From Sphingobium xanthum (GTDB lineage Bacteria > Pseudomonadota > Alphaproteobacteria > Sphingomonadales > Sphingomonadaceae), in the NCBI RefSeq assembly GCF_019737615.1, contig NZ_JAHKKS010000004.1, positions 1 to 64,000 on the forward strand: a DNA stretch of 64,000 nt. The letters run 5' to 3'. The stretch's first letter is position 1. Every line of letters begins with the position of its first letter. This document shows, one piece after another, positions 47,895 to 57,035 of the stretch. Both the position numbers and the translations under genes were made by a program. The notes under the pieces are model-generated. The model ran no database searches. It was not told where the DNA came from and was given only the letters and a program-made list of their open reading frames with translations.

Positions 47895-48401
47895 ATGCAC
47901 GCGCGGAGCTGGTCTCTGCGCGTCGCCACGCCGGACGATGCAGCTCAGGTGTCGGCTCTGCTCGATCGATCCTACGGGACCATCTGGGTCGGCCATTACG
48001 ATCCTGACCTGATCGCGACCGTCCGCCCGTTCGTCACCCGTGCCAATCCCAAATTGCTCGCCTCCGGCACCTACTTCGTGGCGGAAGCCCCCGGAGGCCT
48101 CGCCGTGGGCTGTGGCGGCTGGACGCATGAGGCGCCCGGCACGGCCGCGCTGGAGGACGGCGTTGCCCATATCCGCCATTTCGCGACCGATCCGGACTGG
48201 CTGCGCCTCGGCATCGCGGCGGCGATGCTCCGCCGCTGCATGGCGGAAGCGAAGGCAAGCGGTGCCGTCACCTTGTTCGCCGACTCAGCGCTCGGCGCAG
48301 AGGGGTTCTACGGTGCCTTCGGCTTCGAAGTGCAAGGCCCCACCGCACCTCTCATCAATGGCCATGCGCTGCCGGGCGTCCTGATGCGGGTTGCGCTGTG
48401 A
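47895..48401 (+). CDS. GNAT-family N-acetyltransferase
   Basis: 168 residues: an N-terminal LRVATPDDAAQVSALLDRS, a central beta strand (GTYFVAEAPGGLAVGCGGW) and the acetyl-CoA-binding motif region HIRHFATDPDWLRLGIAAAM plus LRRCMAEAKASG. GF-x-YG...F near the end (GAEGFYGAFGFEV) completes the fold. The substrate is unknown. It begins 3 nt after the polyprenyl synthase stop and its own stop overlaps the next reading frame. Confidence 0.85.
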   Translation: MHARSWSLRVATPDDAAQVSALLDRSYGTIWVGHYDPDLIATVRPFVTRANPKLLASGTYFVAEAPGGLAVGCGGWTHEAPGTAALEDGVAHIRHFATDPDWLRLGIAAAMLRRCMAEAKASGAVTLFADSALGAEGFYGAFGFEVQGPTAPLINGHALPGVLMRVAL

Positions 48402-48418
48402 GCCCCGGAGGTGCCCCG

Positions 48419-48802
48419 ATGAAGATGAAGAGCTTCGCCAGCCCCGATGCCTTCGCCGAGGACGCGGGTGGATGGCAGCGTCCACTCGTCGAGCAGTTTC
48501 GCACCGCCATCCACGCGGGCGGCGATTTCTCCGAGCAGATCAAATGGGGCAATCTCGTCTTCGCCTCGAATGGCCTCTGCATCCTCATCCGCGTCGAGGA
48601 TGCGCGCGTGCTGCTCGGCTTCTGGCGAGGCAAGCGGCTCCGCGATCTCGAGCCGCGCATCAAGGCGAGCGGCAAATATGAGCTCGGCAACATCGTTCTG
48701 CGCGAAGGGGAGGGCCTTTCGAGCGATCAGGTCACGCGGCTCGCCGCGGCGGCGGCCGCGCTGAACGCTGAACTGGGTGATCCTGCTGCCATCGGGCGGT
48801 AA
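48419..48802 (+). CDS. DUF1801-family protein
   Basis: 127 residues: LVEQFRTAIHAGGDFSEQIK, then WGNLVFASNGLCILIRVEDA, LGFWRGKRL and SGKYELGNIVLREGEGLSS form the small alpha/beta fold of the DUF1801/YdhG family, whose function is unknown. A perfect GGAGGT (48407-48412) lies 6 nt before ATG 48419, so I prefer it to the GTG at 48398 that overlaps the acetyltransferase stop. Confidence 0.82.
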   Translation: MKMKSFASPDAFAEDAGGWQRPLVEQFRTAIHAGGDFSEQIKWGNLVFASNGLCILIRVEDARVLLGFWRGKRLRDLEPRIKASGKYELGNIVLREGEGLSSDQVTRLAAAAAALNAELGDPAAIGR

Positions 48803-48842
48803 CAGGCAGTTTAGAAGAAGCGCCGAGAGGAGTTCCGACTCG

Positions 48843-49553
48843 ATGAGCAAGCTCGACCAGTTCCCCATTGCCCGCCGCTGGCCCGCAACCAATCCGGAGA
48901 TCATTCAGCTCTACGGTCTGCCGACGCCCAATGGTGTGAAGGTCTCGATCGCGCTGGAAGAGATGGCGCTGCCCTATGAGCCGCACCTCGTCGACATCAT
49001 GAAGAATGAGAGCTGGACCGAGGAATTTCTGGCCCTGAACCCGAACGGCAAGATCCCGGTCATCATCGATCCGGACGGTCCGGATGGCGAGCCCCTCGGG
49101 CTCTATGAGTCGAACGCGATCCTGCTCTATCTCGCCGAGAAGACCGGCAAGCTCATCCCGGCCGACCGGCGCGGGCAGCTCGCGGTGCGCCAGTGGCTGT
49201 TCCTGCAGGCGGCGCATATCGGGCCGATGTTCGGCCAGGTCGGCTTCTTTCACAAGTTCGCCGGCAAGGAGATCGAGGACAAGCGCCCGCGCGACCGCTT
49301 CGTCGGCGAATCTAAGCGCATGCTGAAGCTGCTGGAAGATGCGCTCGCCGATGGCCGCCCGTGGCTCATGGGAGAGGACTTCACCATTGCGGAATGCGCC
49401 TGTCTCGGCTGGGTGCGCAATCTGATCGGCTTCTATGAGGCGGGCGAGTTGGTCGATTTTGCCGCGCTCACCCATGTGCCGCGCTGGCTGGAGGCGGGCC
49501 TTGCCAGACCGGCCGTCCAGAAGGGTCTCGCGACCCCGGCGAGGCCGGCATGA
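48843..49553 (+). CDS. glutathione S-transferase, Nu/YfcG-like
   Basis: 236 residues. The thioredoxin-fold half has IQLYGLPTPNGVKVSIALEE (Thr/Asn in TPN in the place of the catalytic residue), NPNGKIPVIIDPDG with the cis-Pro, and LYESNAILLYLAEKTGKLIP with Glu-Ser that bind glutathione. The helical half has LMGEDFTIAECACLGWV, the conserved folding motif. It resembles YfcG, a disulfide-bond reductase that uses two glutathiones. It overlaps the next gene by ATGA. Confidence 0.9.
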   Translation: MSKLDQFPIARRWPATNPEIIQLYGLPTPNGVKVSIALEEMALPYEPHLVDIMKNESWTEEFLALNPNGKIPVIIDPDGPDGEPLGLYESNAILLYLAEKTGKLIPADRRGQLAVRQWLFLQAAHIGPMFGQVGFFHKFAGKEIEDKRPRDRFVGESKRMLKLLEDALADGRPWLMGEDFTIAECACLGWVRNLIGFYEAGELVDFAALTHVPRWLEAGLARPAVQKGLATPARPA

Positions 49554-50353
49554 GCCAGGCCGCAGCCTATGAGCGCTTCCGCGCGCTGCATGAGCGCCCC
49601 GGCGCCTTCATCATGCCCAATGCCTGGGATGCCGCATCCGCCGCCTTGCTGGCGCGCGAAGGCTTCGAGGCTTTGGGTTCGTCCTCAGCCGCCATCGCCT
49701 TCGCGCTCGGCCGGCAGGATGGCGCCCATGCGGTGAGTCGCACCGAGGCGATCGACAATGCCGTCCTTCTCGGCACCGCCAGCGGCCTGCCGGTGAACGG
49801 CGATCTGGAGGATGGCTTCGGCCCAGATTCCGAGGACTGCGTCGCGACGGTGGAAGCATCCATCGCGGCGGGCCTCGCCGGTCTTGGCATCGAGGACACC
49901 ACCGCCAATCCCGCCGATCCGATCCACGGCTTCGACGCCGCCGTCGCCCGCGTCGCCGCCGCTGCGAAAGCCGCCAAAGGCCGCATCCTGCTGACCGCCC
50001 GCGCCGACAATCTCATCAATGGCCGGAACGATCTCGACGACACGATCCGCCGCCTCGTTGCCTTTGCCGAGGTCGGCGCGGACGTGCTCTTCGCGCCCGG
50101 CCTGCCGTCTCTGGAGGCCATTGAAGCAGTGGTGAAGGCCGTCGCCCCCAGGCCGGTCAACGTCCTGATCGGCCCGGCTGATCTGGCAACGTTGGACGCC
50201 ATCGGGGTCAAGCGCGTCAGCATGGGCGGCATGCTCCAGCGCCGCGCCTATGACGGCCTGATCGATGCCGCAAAGGCGTTGAAAAACGGCAATATTGCGG
50301 GTGCAAAGGCGACGATCACCCATGGCGATCTTATGGAGCTTTTTGCGCGCTAG
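49550..50353 (+). CDS. isocitrate lyase/PEP mutase-family protein
   Basis: 267 residues of the PEP mutase/ICL TIM barrel: FIMPNAWDAASAALLAREGF, ALGSSSAAIAFALGRQDG, NGDLEDGFG (metal-binding), AGLGIEDTTANP and RILLTARADNLINGRNDLDD. The catalytic Cys of isocitrate/methylisocitrate lyases (KKCGH) is absent, so true lyase activity is doubtful. Members cleave or rearrange C-C or P-C bonds such as oxaloacetate or carboxy-PEP derivatives. Substrate unknown; coupled to the GST gene by ATGA. Confidence 0.86.
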   Translation: MSQAAAYERFRALHERPGAFIMPNAWDAASAALLAREGFEALGSSSAAIAFALGRQDGAHAVSRTEAIDNAVLLGTASGLPVNGDLEDGFGPDSEDCVATVEASIAAGLAGLGIEDTTANPADPIHGFDAAVARVAAAAKAAKGRILLTARADNLINGRNDLDDTIRRLVAFAEVGADVLFAPGLPSLEAIEAVVKAVAPRPVNVLIGPADLATLDAIGVKRVSMGGMLQRRAYDGLIDAAKALKNGNIAGAKATITHGDLMELFAR

Positions 50354-50366
50354 GCGGAGCGCAAGC

Positions 50367-50681
50367 TCAGCTGGCCAACTTCATCATCAGCAACCCGCTG
50401 ACGATCAGCCCCGCCGCAACAAGCCGAAACGCGCTCACCGCTTCGCCGAGAAAGAGCACGCCAATGACGAAAGCGCCCAGCGCCCCGATGCCGGTCCACA
50501 CCATATAGGCCGTCCCGAGCGGCAAGGTCCGCATCGACCAGGCCAGCAGCCCGAAGCTCAGGATCACCGTCACGAACGTGATCAGGCTCGGCCAGAGCCG
50601 GGTAAAGCCATCCGATTGTTTCATCGAAAAGGCCCAGACGATCTCGAACAGTCCGGCCACGATCAACGCGATCCACGCCAT
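50367..50681 (-). CDS. gdx: guanidinium exporter Gdx (SugE), SMR family
   Basis: 104 residues with four membrane helices. WIALIVAGLFEIVWAFSMK carries the essential Glu13. GFTRLWPSLITFVTVILSFG and LLAWSMRTLPLGTAYMVWTG plus IGALGAFVIGVLFLGE follow E. coli SugE/Gdx closely and differ from the multidrug EmrE branch. It works as a dual-topology dimer exchanging protons for guanidinium. GGAGG (complement of 50687-50691) precedes the ATG, and a guanidine-II-like leader lies just upstream. Confidence 0.9.
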   Translation of the reverse strand: MAWIALIVAGLFEIVWAFSMKQSDGFTRLWPSLITFVTVILSFGLLAWSMRTLPLGTAYMVWTGIGALGAFVIGVLFLGEAVSAFRLVAAGLIVSGLLMMKLAS

Positions 50682-50704
50682 GTCATCCTCCAAGGGATCA
50701 ATGA

Positions 50705-50751
50705 CCGGGCCGTCCCGGACTTGTGCCCTGATCGGGGGAGGACGTGGCCTC
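50705..50751 (-). promoter_or_regulatory. candidate guanidine-II (mini-ykkC) riboswitch
   Basis: In the gdx leader, a perfect 5-bp hairpin CCGGG-ACGG-CCCGG (50718-50705) has the ACGR tetraloop that defines this riboswitch class, 13 nt before the ribosome-binding site. About 19 nt upstream a second hairpin, GAGG...CCTC (50751-50738), carries CACGT in its loop and so departs from the ACGR consensus. The class is two such hairpins in tandem ahead of SugE/SMR genes. One half fits exactly and the other is degenerate. Confidence 0.5.
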
Positions 50752-50836
50752 GCACTGCCCCAGATAGGACATGCCGCCGCCCGGTCAAGGCCGGTACCAG
50801 TTGGCATTCTCGCCCGCACGGCTCTAAGCGGCTCTG

Positions 50837-53296
50837 GTGAGCCAACTCCCCATCCACGCCGTCCTGCCGGACCTGCTGACTGTCCTGCGCGAGGGAAGCA
50901 GCGCCGTGCTGGTCGCGCCGCCCGGTGCCGGCAAGACGACCATGGTCGCCACGGCGCTTCTCGGCGAGCCGTGGGTCGCGGGCGGGCAGATCTGGCTGCT
51001 TTCGCCCCGCCGCCTTGCCGCGCGCGCCGCCGCCGAGCGCATGGCCGATCTGGCGGGCGAGAAGCCGGGCGAGACGATCGGTTATGCGACTCGCCTCGAA
51101 AGCCGGACATCCGCGAAAACCCGCATCCTCGTCGTCACCGAAGGCATTTTCCGCCGCCGCATCCAGTCCGATCCCGAGCTGTCCGGCGTCGCCGCGGTCC
51201 TCTTCGACGAAGTCCATGAGCGCAGCCTCGAGGGCGATTTCGGCCTCGCTCTGGCGCTCGATGCGCAGGCCGGGCTGCGCGAGGATCTGCGGCTCGTCGC
51301 GATGTCCGCCACGCTCGATGGCGCCCGCTTCGCCCGCCTGATGGACGGCGCGCCGGTGATCGAGAGCGAGGGCCGCAGCTACCCGATCGATCTGCGCCAT
51401 ATCGGCCGCGCCGGCGACGCCCGCATCGAGGACGCCATGGCCGCCGCCATCCGCCGCGCGCTCGCCGAGGAAGGGCAGGGCGACCTGCTCGCCTTCCTGC
51501 CCGGCGTCGGCGAGATCGAGCGCACGGTCGAGCGGCTCACGGCCTTGCCCGCAAGCGTCGCGCTGCATCGCCTCCACGGCTCGCTCGACCCGGCCGATCA
51601 GCGCGCCGCCCTTCGCCCGGCCGCGCCCGGCACGCGCAAGGTCATCCTCGCGACCAGCATCGCCGAGACCAGCCTGACGATCGACGGCGTGCGCATCGTC
51701 GTCGATTCGGGCCTCGCCCGCCGCCCACGCCACGATCTCGCGGCCGGCGTCACCCGCCTCGTCACCGAACGGGCCAGTCAGGCCGCGGTCACCCAACGCG
51801 CCGGCCGCGCCGGACGTCAGGCGCCGGGCGTCGCCTATCGCCTGTGGGAAGCCGCGGCGACCGCCGGCCTGCCACCGTTCGATCCGCCCGAGATCCTCGA
51901 AAGCGACCTCACCGGCCTGCTGCTCGATTGCGCCGTCTGGGGTGTCACCGATCCCGCCACGCTCCGCTGGCTCGATCCGCCGCCCGCCGCATCGATCAGC
52001 GAAGCGCGCCGCCGCCTCATCGCGATTCGCGCGCTGGACGAAGAGGGCAGGGCGACCCCGCATGGCCGCAAGGTAGCCGAACTGCCGCTGGAGCCGCGCC
52101 TCGCCCATATGCTCCTGGCCTCCGCCGAGGAAGGCGAAGCGTCGACAGCGGCTGATATAGCCGTCCTCCTCACCGAACGCGGCCTCGGCGGAACCTCCGT
52201 CGACCTCGCCCGCCGCCGCGCCAATTGGAGCCGCGAGCGCGGGCAGCGTGCCGAAGCGGCGCGGGGCCTCGCCCGCCGCTGGCTCGGCCTCGTCGGCAGC
52301 AGGGCGGGCGGCTTTGGCGACGATGCCATGCTCGCCCGCTGCCTGACCCGCGCTTTCCCTGACCGCATCGCCAAACGCCGCGACGCGAGCGGCGAAAACT
52401 GGATCAGCGCCGGAGGCCGCGGCTTCCGCCTCGATCCCGCCGATCCGCTCGCTCGCGCCGACTGGCTCGCGGTCGGCGAGATACAGGGCAGCGCGTCCGG
52501 CGCCCGCATCCTCTCCGCCGTCGCGATCGAGGAAGGCGATGTCATGGCCGCCGCCGCCGATCGCATCGCCGACAAGCGGACCGTCCGCTGGCGCAAGGAT
52601 CTGGCCGGCGTCGAGGCCGTCCGCGAGCGCTGGCTTGGCGCGATTCGCCTCTCCAGCGGCCCCGACGACACCCCTGACCGCACGGCCGTCATAACGGCGC
52701 TCGCCAAGGCGCTACGCGACGAAGGCCTTGATCTCCTTCCCTGGGGCAAGGCCGCCGAGGCCCTGCGCACCCGCGCCGCCTATGCCGGCGTCGTCGATAC
52801 AATCTCGGACGCCGCACTGGCCGAGGACGCGGAAGACTGGCTGGAAATGCTGCTCCCCGCCAATGCCCGCCGCTTTTCCGCCATCGATCCGGGCGCCCTG
52901 CATGGCTTGCTCACCCAGCGCCTCGGCTGGGACGCGACCCAGCGCATCGAGGCGCTCGCCCCCGCAGATTTTACCAGCCCCGCCGGCAGCCACCACGCCA
53001 TCGACTATGCCGCCCCGGCCGGCCCGACCGTCGAACTGCGCGTGCAGGCCCTGTTCGGCCTCGCCGCGCACCCGACCGTCGGCCGCGAGCACATCCCGCT
53101 CGTCCTTTCGCTCACCTCGCCCGCCGGCCGCCCGATCCAGACCACCCGCGATCTCCCCGGCTTCTGGAAAGGCAGCTGGACCGCCGTCGCCAAGGAAATG
53201 CGCGGCCGCTACCCCAAACACCCCTGGCCCGACGACCCGGCTAGCGCCAACGCCACCCTGCGCACGAAAAAGGCGGATGCGCGCGCGAAATCTTGA
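50837..53296 (+). CDS. hrpB: ATP-dependent helicase HrpB
   Basis: 819 residues with GTG start. A DExH helicase core: VAPPGAGKTTMVATALL (Walker A), LSPRRLAARAAAERMA, VTEGIFRRRI, VLFDEVHERSLEGDF (DEVH box), MSATLDGARFA, ATSIAETSLTIDGV and TQRAGRAGRQAPGVAYRLW. It is followed by HA2/OB and the HrpB C-terminal domain (RRANWSRERGQRAEA on). A putative RNA helicase of uncertain cellular role. Divergent from gdx. Confidence 0.93.
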   Translation: MSQLPIHAVLPDLLTVLREGSSAVLVAPPGAGKTTMVATALLGEPWVAGGQIWLLSPRRLAARAAAERMADLAGEKPGETIGYATRLESRTSAKTRILVVTEGIFRRRIQSDPELSGVAAVLFDEVHERSLEGDFGLALALDAQAGLREDLRLVAMSATLDGARFARLMDGAPVIESEGRSYPIDLRHIGRAGDARIEDAMAAAIRRALAEEGQGDLLAFLPGVGEIERTVERLTALPASVALHRLHGSLDPADQRAALRPAAPGTRKVILATSIAETSLTIDGVRIVVDSGLARRPRHDLAAGVTRLVTERASQAAVTQRAGRAGRQAPGVAYRLWEAAATAGLPPFDPPEILESDLTGLLLDCAVWGVTDPATLRWLDPPPAASISEARRRLIAIRALDEEGRATPHGRKVAELPLEPRLAHMLLASAEEGEASTAADIAVLLTERGLGGTSVDLARRRANWSRERGQRAEAARGLARRWLGLVGSRAGGFGDDAMLARCLTRAFPDRIAKRRDASGENWISAGGRGFRLDPADPLARADWLAVGEIQGSASGARILSAVAIEEGDVMAAAADRIADKRTVRWRKDLAGVEAVRERWLGAIRLSSGPDDTPDRTAVITALAKALRDEGLDLLPWGKAAEALRTRAAYAGVVDTISDAALAEDAEDWLEMLLPANARRFSAIDPGALHGLLTQRLGWDATQRIEALAPADFTSPAGSHHAIDYAAPAGPTVELRVQALFGLAAHPTVGREHIPLVLSLTSPAGRPIQTTRDLPGFWKGSWTAVAKEMRGRYPKHPWPDDPASANATLRTKKADARAKS

Positions 53297-53348
53297 CAGC
53301 CGGCCCCGCTTTGAGCGACGGCACTCTAAGCCCAACGAAGGAATGACC

Positions 53349-53627
53349 ATGCCCGCGCGTATCTATCAGATGCCCAAGAACGCCATGCAGTCGGGCAAGG
53401 CGCGCACGGCGACCTGGTTGCTCGAATTCGAGCCCGCGGAGGCCAAGAAGCCCGATCCGATGACGGGCTGGGCCGGTTCGGGCGACACGCAGGAGCAGGT
53501 GAAGCTCAGCTTCGAGAGCGCGGACGACGCCCGCGCTTATTGCGACCGCAACGGCATTACCTACAATGTCGTGAAGACGCCGCCGAAGACCCTGAAAATT
53601 CAGGCCTACGCGGATAACTTCCGCTAA
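53349..53627 (+). CDS. NDUFS4-like accessory subunit of respiratory complex I
   Basis: 92 residues matching the ETC_C1_NDUFA4/NDUFS4 family: ARIYQMPKNAMQSGKARTA, WLLEFEPAEAKKPDPMTGWA, GSGDTQEQVKLSFES and AYCDRNGITYNVVKTPPKTL. It is the alphaproteobacterial homologue of the mitochondrial 18-kDa subunit that stabilises the peripheral arm of NADH:quinone oxidoreductase. AAGGA lies just upstream; an in-frame ATG at 53343 is an alternative. The stop overlaps the convergent purN stop. Confidence 0.93.
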   Translation: MPARIYQMPKNAMQSGKARTATWLLEFEPAEAKKPDPMTGWAGSGDTQEQVKLSFESADDARAYCDRNGITYNVVKTPPKTLKIQAYADNFR

Positions 53628-54586
53628 AACTGTTCGGCGATTTCCATCATCTTGGTGAGCCGCTTCGGCGCCACGGCGCGCCAGCTCTTGGCGAGCCAGT
53701 CGCCGACATGATCCCAGTCCACGCCCGGCCGGTCGAGCTTGAGCGCGATCCAGCCCGATGCGCCATAATAAGCCGGGCGATAATAGATGTCCGGCTCGGC
53801 ATCGATCAGCGCGTTCATCTCGTCCGGTCCGCTGGTCTTGACCAGCAGCGCGACGGCATCCTCGCCATGATGTCGGACCGAGACATAGGCGAAGAACTTG
53901 CCGGATTTCTCGCCGCCCACCCGCCAGCCCGGCGCGCCATGCGAGGTCCGTGCATCGGTCTCGGGCAGAGCGAGCGCCAGTTCGCCGACTTTCGCGAGAA
54001 TCCAGTCCGGATCCATCTCGCGCCCGACATAGTCGGCGAGCATGCGCGGATAGAGCTGATATTCGGCATAGAGCACGCGCTGCGCCAGGGCCTCCGGCGT
54101 GTCACCGGGCAGGATGGCGACCGGAATCTGGCCGAGCACTGGCCCCGCATCGAGGTCGGCCGTCACCAGATGCACCGTGCAGCCACCATGGCTGTCCCCG
54201 GCGTCCAGCGCGCGCTCATGCGTGTGCAGGCCGGTATATTTGGGCAGCAGGGACGGGTGGGTGTTGAGCATGCGCCCGGCCCAGCCCGCGACGAACTCGG
54301 GCGTCAGGATACGCATGTAACCGCACAGCGCGATGTAATCGACGTTCGCCTTCGCAAGCGCATCCAGCATGATCGCTTCATGTGCCTCGCGCGTCAGCCC
54401 CTTGTGGCTGTGCGCGAAGGTTGCGATGCCCTCAGCCGCTGCAACCTGAAGCCCGCGCGCGTCCGGCTTGTTGGACGCCACCAGCACGATCTCATAGGAG
54501 CAATCCGGCAGGCGCGAGGCGAACAGCAGCGATGCCATGGTCGTGCCCGTACCCGAGAGCATGACGGCGACTCTTGCCTTGGCCAT
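53624..54586 (-). CDS. purN: phosphoribosylglycinamide formyltransferase fused to a MmcQ/YjbR-type domain
   Basis: 320 residues. Residues 1 to about 192 are PurN: VAVMLSGTGTTMASLL, YIALCGYMRILTPEF, NTHPSLLPKY (Asn108, His110 catalytic), GCTVHLVTADLDAGPVLGQ (Asp146). It uses 10-formyl-THF to formylate GAR in purine synthesis. Residues about 193-320 are an unrelated C-terminal unit with YjbR/MmcQ features: LALALPETDARTSHGAPGWR, KFFAYVSVRH, VALLVKTSGPDEMNALI, YYRPAYYGASGWIALKLD and SWRAVAPKRL. PurN is normally about 190-215 residues, so this is a fusion in one open frame. Downstream of purM by 23 nt. Confidence 0.92.
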   Translation of the reverse strand: MAKARVAVMLSGTGTTMASLLFASRLPDCSYEIVLVASNKPDARGLQVAAAEGIATFAHSHKGLTREAHEAIMLDALAKANVDYIALCGYMRILTPEFVAGWAGRMLNTHPSLLPKYTGLHTHERALDAGDSHGGCTVHLVTADLDAGPVLGQIPVAILPGDTPEALAQRVLYAEYQLYPRMLADYVGREMDPDWILAKVGELALALPETDARTSHGAPGWRVGGEKSGKFFAYVSVRHHGEDAVALLVKTSGPDEMNALIDAEPDIYYRPAYYGASGWIALKLDRPGVDWDHVGDWLAKSWRAVAPKRLTKMMEIAEQF

Positions 54587-54609
54587 TGCGATTGTTCCTC
54601 CTTGTCGAC

Positions 54610-55716
54610 TTAGCCGACGTGCGTCGCTTCCCACGCGGACATCGCGCTCCAGGCATCGGCCGAGCCGCTGACCGTGCAGCCCTTGGCGCCGGCGCGGATT
54701 TCGCCGATGCGATGGACGGTCTCGCCCGCCGCGTCGAGCGCTTCGGTCACGGCCGCGACATCCTCTGCCGCCACGACCACCGCCATGCCGATCCCGCAAT
54801 TGAAGGTGCGCGCCATTTCGCCCGGTTCGATATGTCCCTGCGCCTGCAGGAACGCCATCAGCCGCGGCTGTTCCCAGAGATCCGCATCGATGAAGGCATG
54901 CAGATCTGCCGGCAGCACGCGCGGGATATTCTCCAGCAGCCCGCCGCCGGTGATATGCGCCATGGCGTGGATCTTCCCCGCGCGCACCAGCGGCAGCAGC
55001 GGCTTCACGTAGATCTTGGTCGGCGCCATCAGCGCGTCGATCAGCAGCACGTCCTGATCGAACAAGGCCGGCCGGTCGAGCTTCCAGCCCTTGTCGGCCG
55101 CGAGCCGCCGCACCAGCGAATAACCGTTCGAATGCACGCCCGAGGATGCGAGGCCGAGGATCACGTCGCCCGCGGCCACCTTGTCCGCGGTCAGCACCTC
55201 GTCGCGCTCCACCGCGCCGACGCAGAAACCGCCAAGATCATAGTCGCCGGCGGCATACATGCCCGGCATTTCCGCCGTCTCGCCACCGATCAGCGCGCAG
55301 CCCGCCTGCTTGCATCCTTCTGCAATGCCGGCGATCACCTGCTCCGCGACGCCGTTGTCGAGCTTGCCGGTCGCGAAATAGTCGAGGAAGAACAGGGGCT
55401 CGGCGCCCTGCACGATGAGATCGTTGGCGCACATGGCGACGAGGTCGATGCCGACCGTGTCGTGCTTCCCGCTGTCGATCGCGAGCTTGAGCTTGGTGCC
55501 CACGCCGTCATTGGCGGCGACCAGCAGCGGGTCCTTGAACCCGGCTGCCTTCAAATCGAAGAAGCCGCCGAATCCGCCGAGATCGGCATTTGCGCCGGGC
55601 CGCCGCGTCGCCTTGGCGAGCGGGGCAATGGCGCGCACCAGCGCATTGCCGGCGGCGATGTCGACGCCGGCCTGCGCATAGGTATAGGGGGCGGGTTCGT
55701 TGTGCTTCTGGTCCAT
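54610..55716 (-). CDS. purM: phosphoribosylformylglycinamidine cyclo-ligase
   Basis: 368 residues of AIR synthetase, an ATP-dependent step of purine synthesis. [80 protein letters not shown] and [15 protein letters not shown] are diagnostic. It precedes purN on the same strand, probably as one operon, and is divergent from the DUF2066 gene. Confidence 0.96.
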   Translation of the reverse strand: MDQKHNEPAPYTYAQAGVDIAAGNALVRAIAPLAKATRRPGANADLGGFGGFFDLKAAGFKDPLLVAANDGVGTKLKLAIDSGKHDTVGIDLVAMCANDLIVQGAEPLFFLDYFATGKLDNGVAEQVIAGIAEGCKQAGCALIGGETAEMPGMYAAGDYDLGGFCVGAVERDEVLTADKVAAGDVILGLASSGVHSNGYSLVRRLAADKGWKLDRPALFDQDVLLIDALMAPTKIYVKPLLPLVRAGKIHAMAHITGGGLLENIPRVLPADLHAFIDADLWEQPRLMAFLQAQGHIEPGEMARTFNCGIGMAVVVAAEDVAAVTEALDAAGETVHRIGEIRAGAKGCTVSGSADAWSAMSAWEATHVG

Positions 55717-55775
55717 GCGGAGCGCCTTACCAAATCGCGCTTGGTTTTCCAGAGCAATGCCGCCAAAAGGGCGCC

Positions 55776-57035
55776 GTGACGCTCAGCCTGCCTTCCCTGC
55801 GCCCCATTCATCTGCTGTTCGCGCTGGTTCTGGCAGCCTTCGCGGCTGTCCTGATCGCGCAGATCGAGGGCGAGCGCGGCATCGCGCCGATCGCGTCCAA
55901 CGGCGACTTCGAGGTGCGCGACATTCGTGTCGATGTCTACGGCCCGAACCCGGACACCGCCCGCGCGACCGGCTGGCGCCTTGCCCAGCGGCTCGCCTGG
56001 CAAGCACTCTGGAAGCGCACCAACGGCGGCGCGGGTCATATGCTGGCGGACGGAACCTTGGACGGCCTCGTCTCGGGCATCGAGGTGCAGCAGGAGCAGA
56101 TCGGCCCGAATCGCTATATCGCGACCCTGGCCGTGATGTTCGATCGCGCCCGCACCGGTCAGGCGCTCGGTGTGAGCGGACAGGTCATGCGCTCGCCGCC
56201 GCTGCTGGTCATCCCGGTGCTCTGGGATGGTGGCGTCGCCACGACCTTCGAGACGCCGACCGAATGGCAGAAAGCCTGGGCTTTGTTCCGCACGGCCGAC
56301 AGCGCCATCGATTATATCCGCACGACCGGCGACGGCCCCGACGCACTGCTGCTCAATGCCGGCCAGCCCGGGCGGCGCGGCCGCAACTGGTGGCGCCTGC
56401 TGCTCGATCTTTATGGCGCGGCGGATGTCATCATGCCGATCGCCCGGCTGGAGCGCACCTGGCCCGGCGGCCCGGTCACCGGCCATTTCTCGGCGCGCTA
56501 CGGTCCGGACAATCAGTATATCGGCAGCTTCACCCTGCGCGTGAACCGCTCGGCGGACATCCCCAGGATGATGACCGAGGCTGTCGCGAAGATTGACTCG
56601 CTCTATGCGCAGGCGCTGGCTGCCGGCATATTGCGGCCCGATCCCTCGCTGGTCATCGAGGAGCCGCTGAACGCCGTTGCGCTCGACAATGTCGGTGATC
56701 TCGATTCGCTGGTCGCGGCGCTGCCGAGCGAGGATGGCACGCCGGTCAGCGGCGGGTTCAATGTCCAGTTCGACACGCCGACCGCCACCGCCATCGGCGA
56801 GATCCAGAGCCTCGTTCGCGCCATTCCGGGTGTGCGCGGCGCTTCGATCAGCAGCCTCGCGCTCGGCGGCACGTCGGTGATGCAGGTCGGCTTCGACGGG
56901 CCGGTCGAGCAGTTGCGCGCGGCGCTGGAAACACGCGGCTTCACGGTCAATGTGAACGGATCGACCCTGCGCATCGTTCGCCGCGCTCAGGGCGCGACAC
57001 CGAGCCCGTCGCCGCAAGGCGGAGGCGGGCAGTGA
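55776..57035 (+). CDS. DUF2066-family exported/membrane-anchored protein
   Basis: 419 residues from GTG 55776. A hydrophobic N-terminal segment ([20 protein letters not shown]) may be an uncleaved anchor. The DUF2066 region follows: [54 protein letters not shown]. The C-terminal third ([13 protein letters not shown] on, with [14 protein letters not shown]-type repeats) looks like a second alpha/beta unit. Function unknown. Its GTGA end overlaps hdaA, as is usual in this order. Confidence 0.82.
   Translation: MTLSLPSLRPIHLLFALVLAAFAAVLIAQIEGERGIAPIASNGDFEVRDIRVDVYGPNPDTARATGWRLAQRLAWQALWKRTNGGAGHMLADGTLDGLVSGIEVQQEQIGPNRYIATLAVMFDRARTGQALGVSGQVMRSPPLLVIPVLWDGGVATTFETPTEWQKAWALFRTADSAIDYIRTTGDGPDALLLNAGQPGRRGRNWWRLLLDLYGAADVIMPIARLERTWPGGPVTGHFSARYGPDNQYIGSFTLRVNRSADIPRMMTEAVAKIDSLYAQALAAGILRPDPSLVIEEPLNAVALDNVGDLDSLVAALPSEDGTPVSGGFNVQFDTPTATAIGEIQSLVRAIPGVRGASISSLALGGTSVMQVGFDGPVEQLRAALETRGFTVNVNGSTLRIVRRAQGATPSPSPQGGGGQ

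Noticed and set aside
49550-50353. Isocitrate or methylisocitrate lyase proper
   Set aside because: The KKCGH catalytic motif is missing, so only the broader PEP mutase/ICL family is supported.
54587-54799. N-terminal extension of purN to 54799
   Set aside because: The extra 71 residues are Arg/Gly-rich, antisense-like and overlap purM; family start is at 54586.
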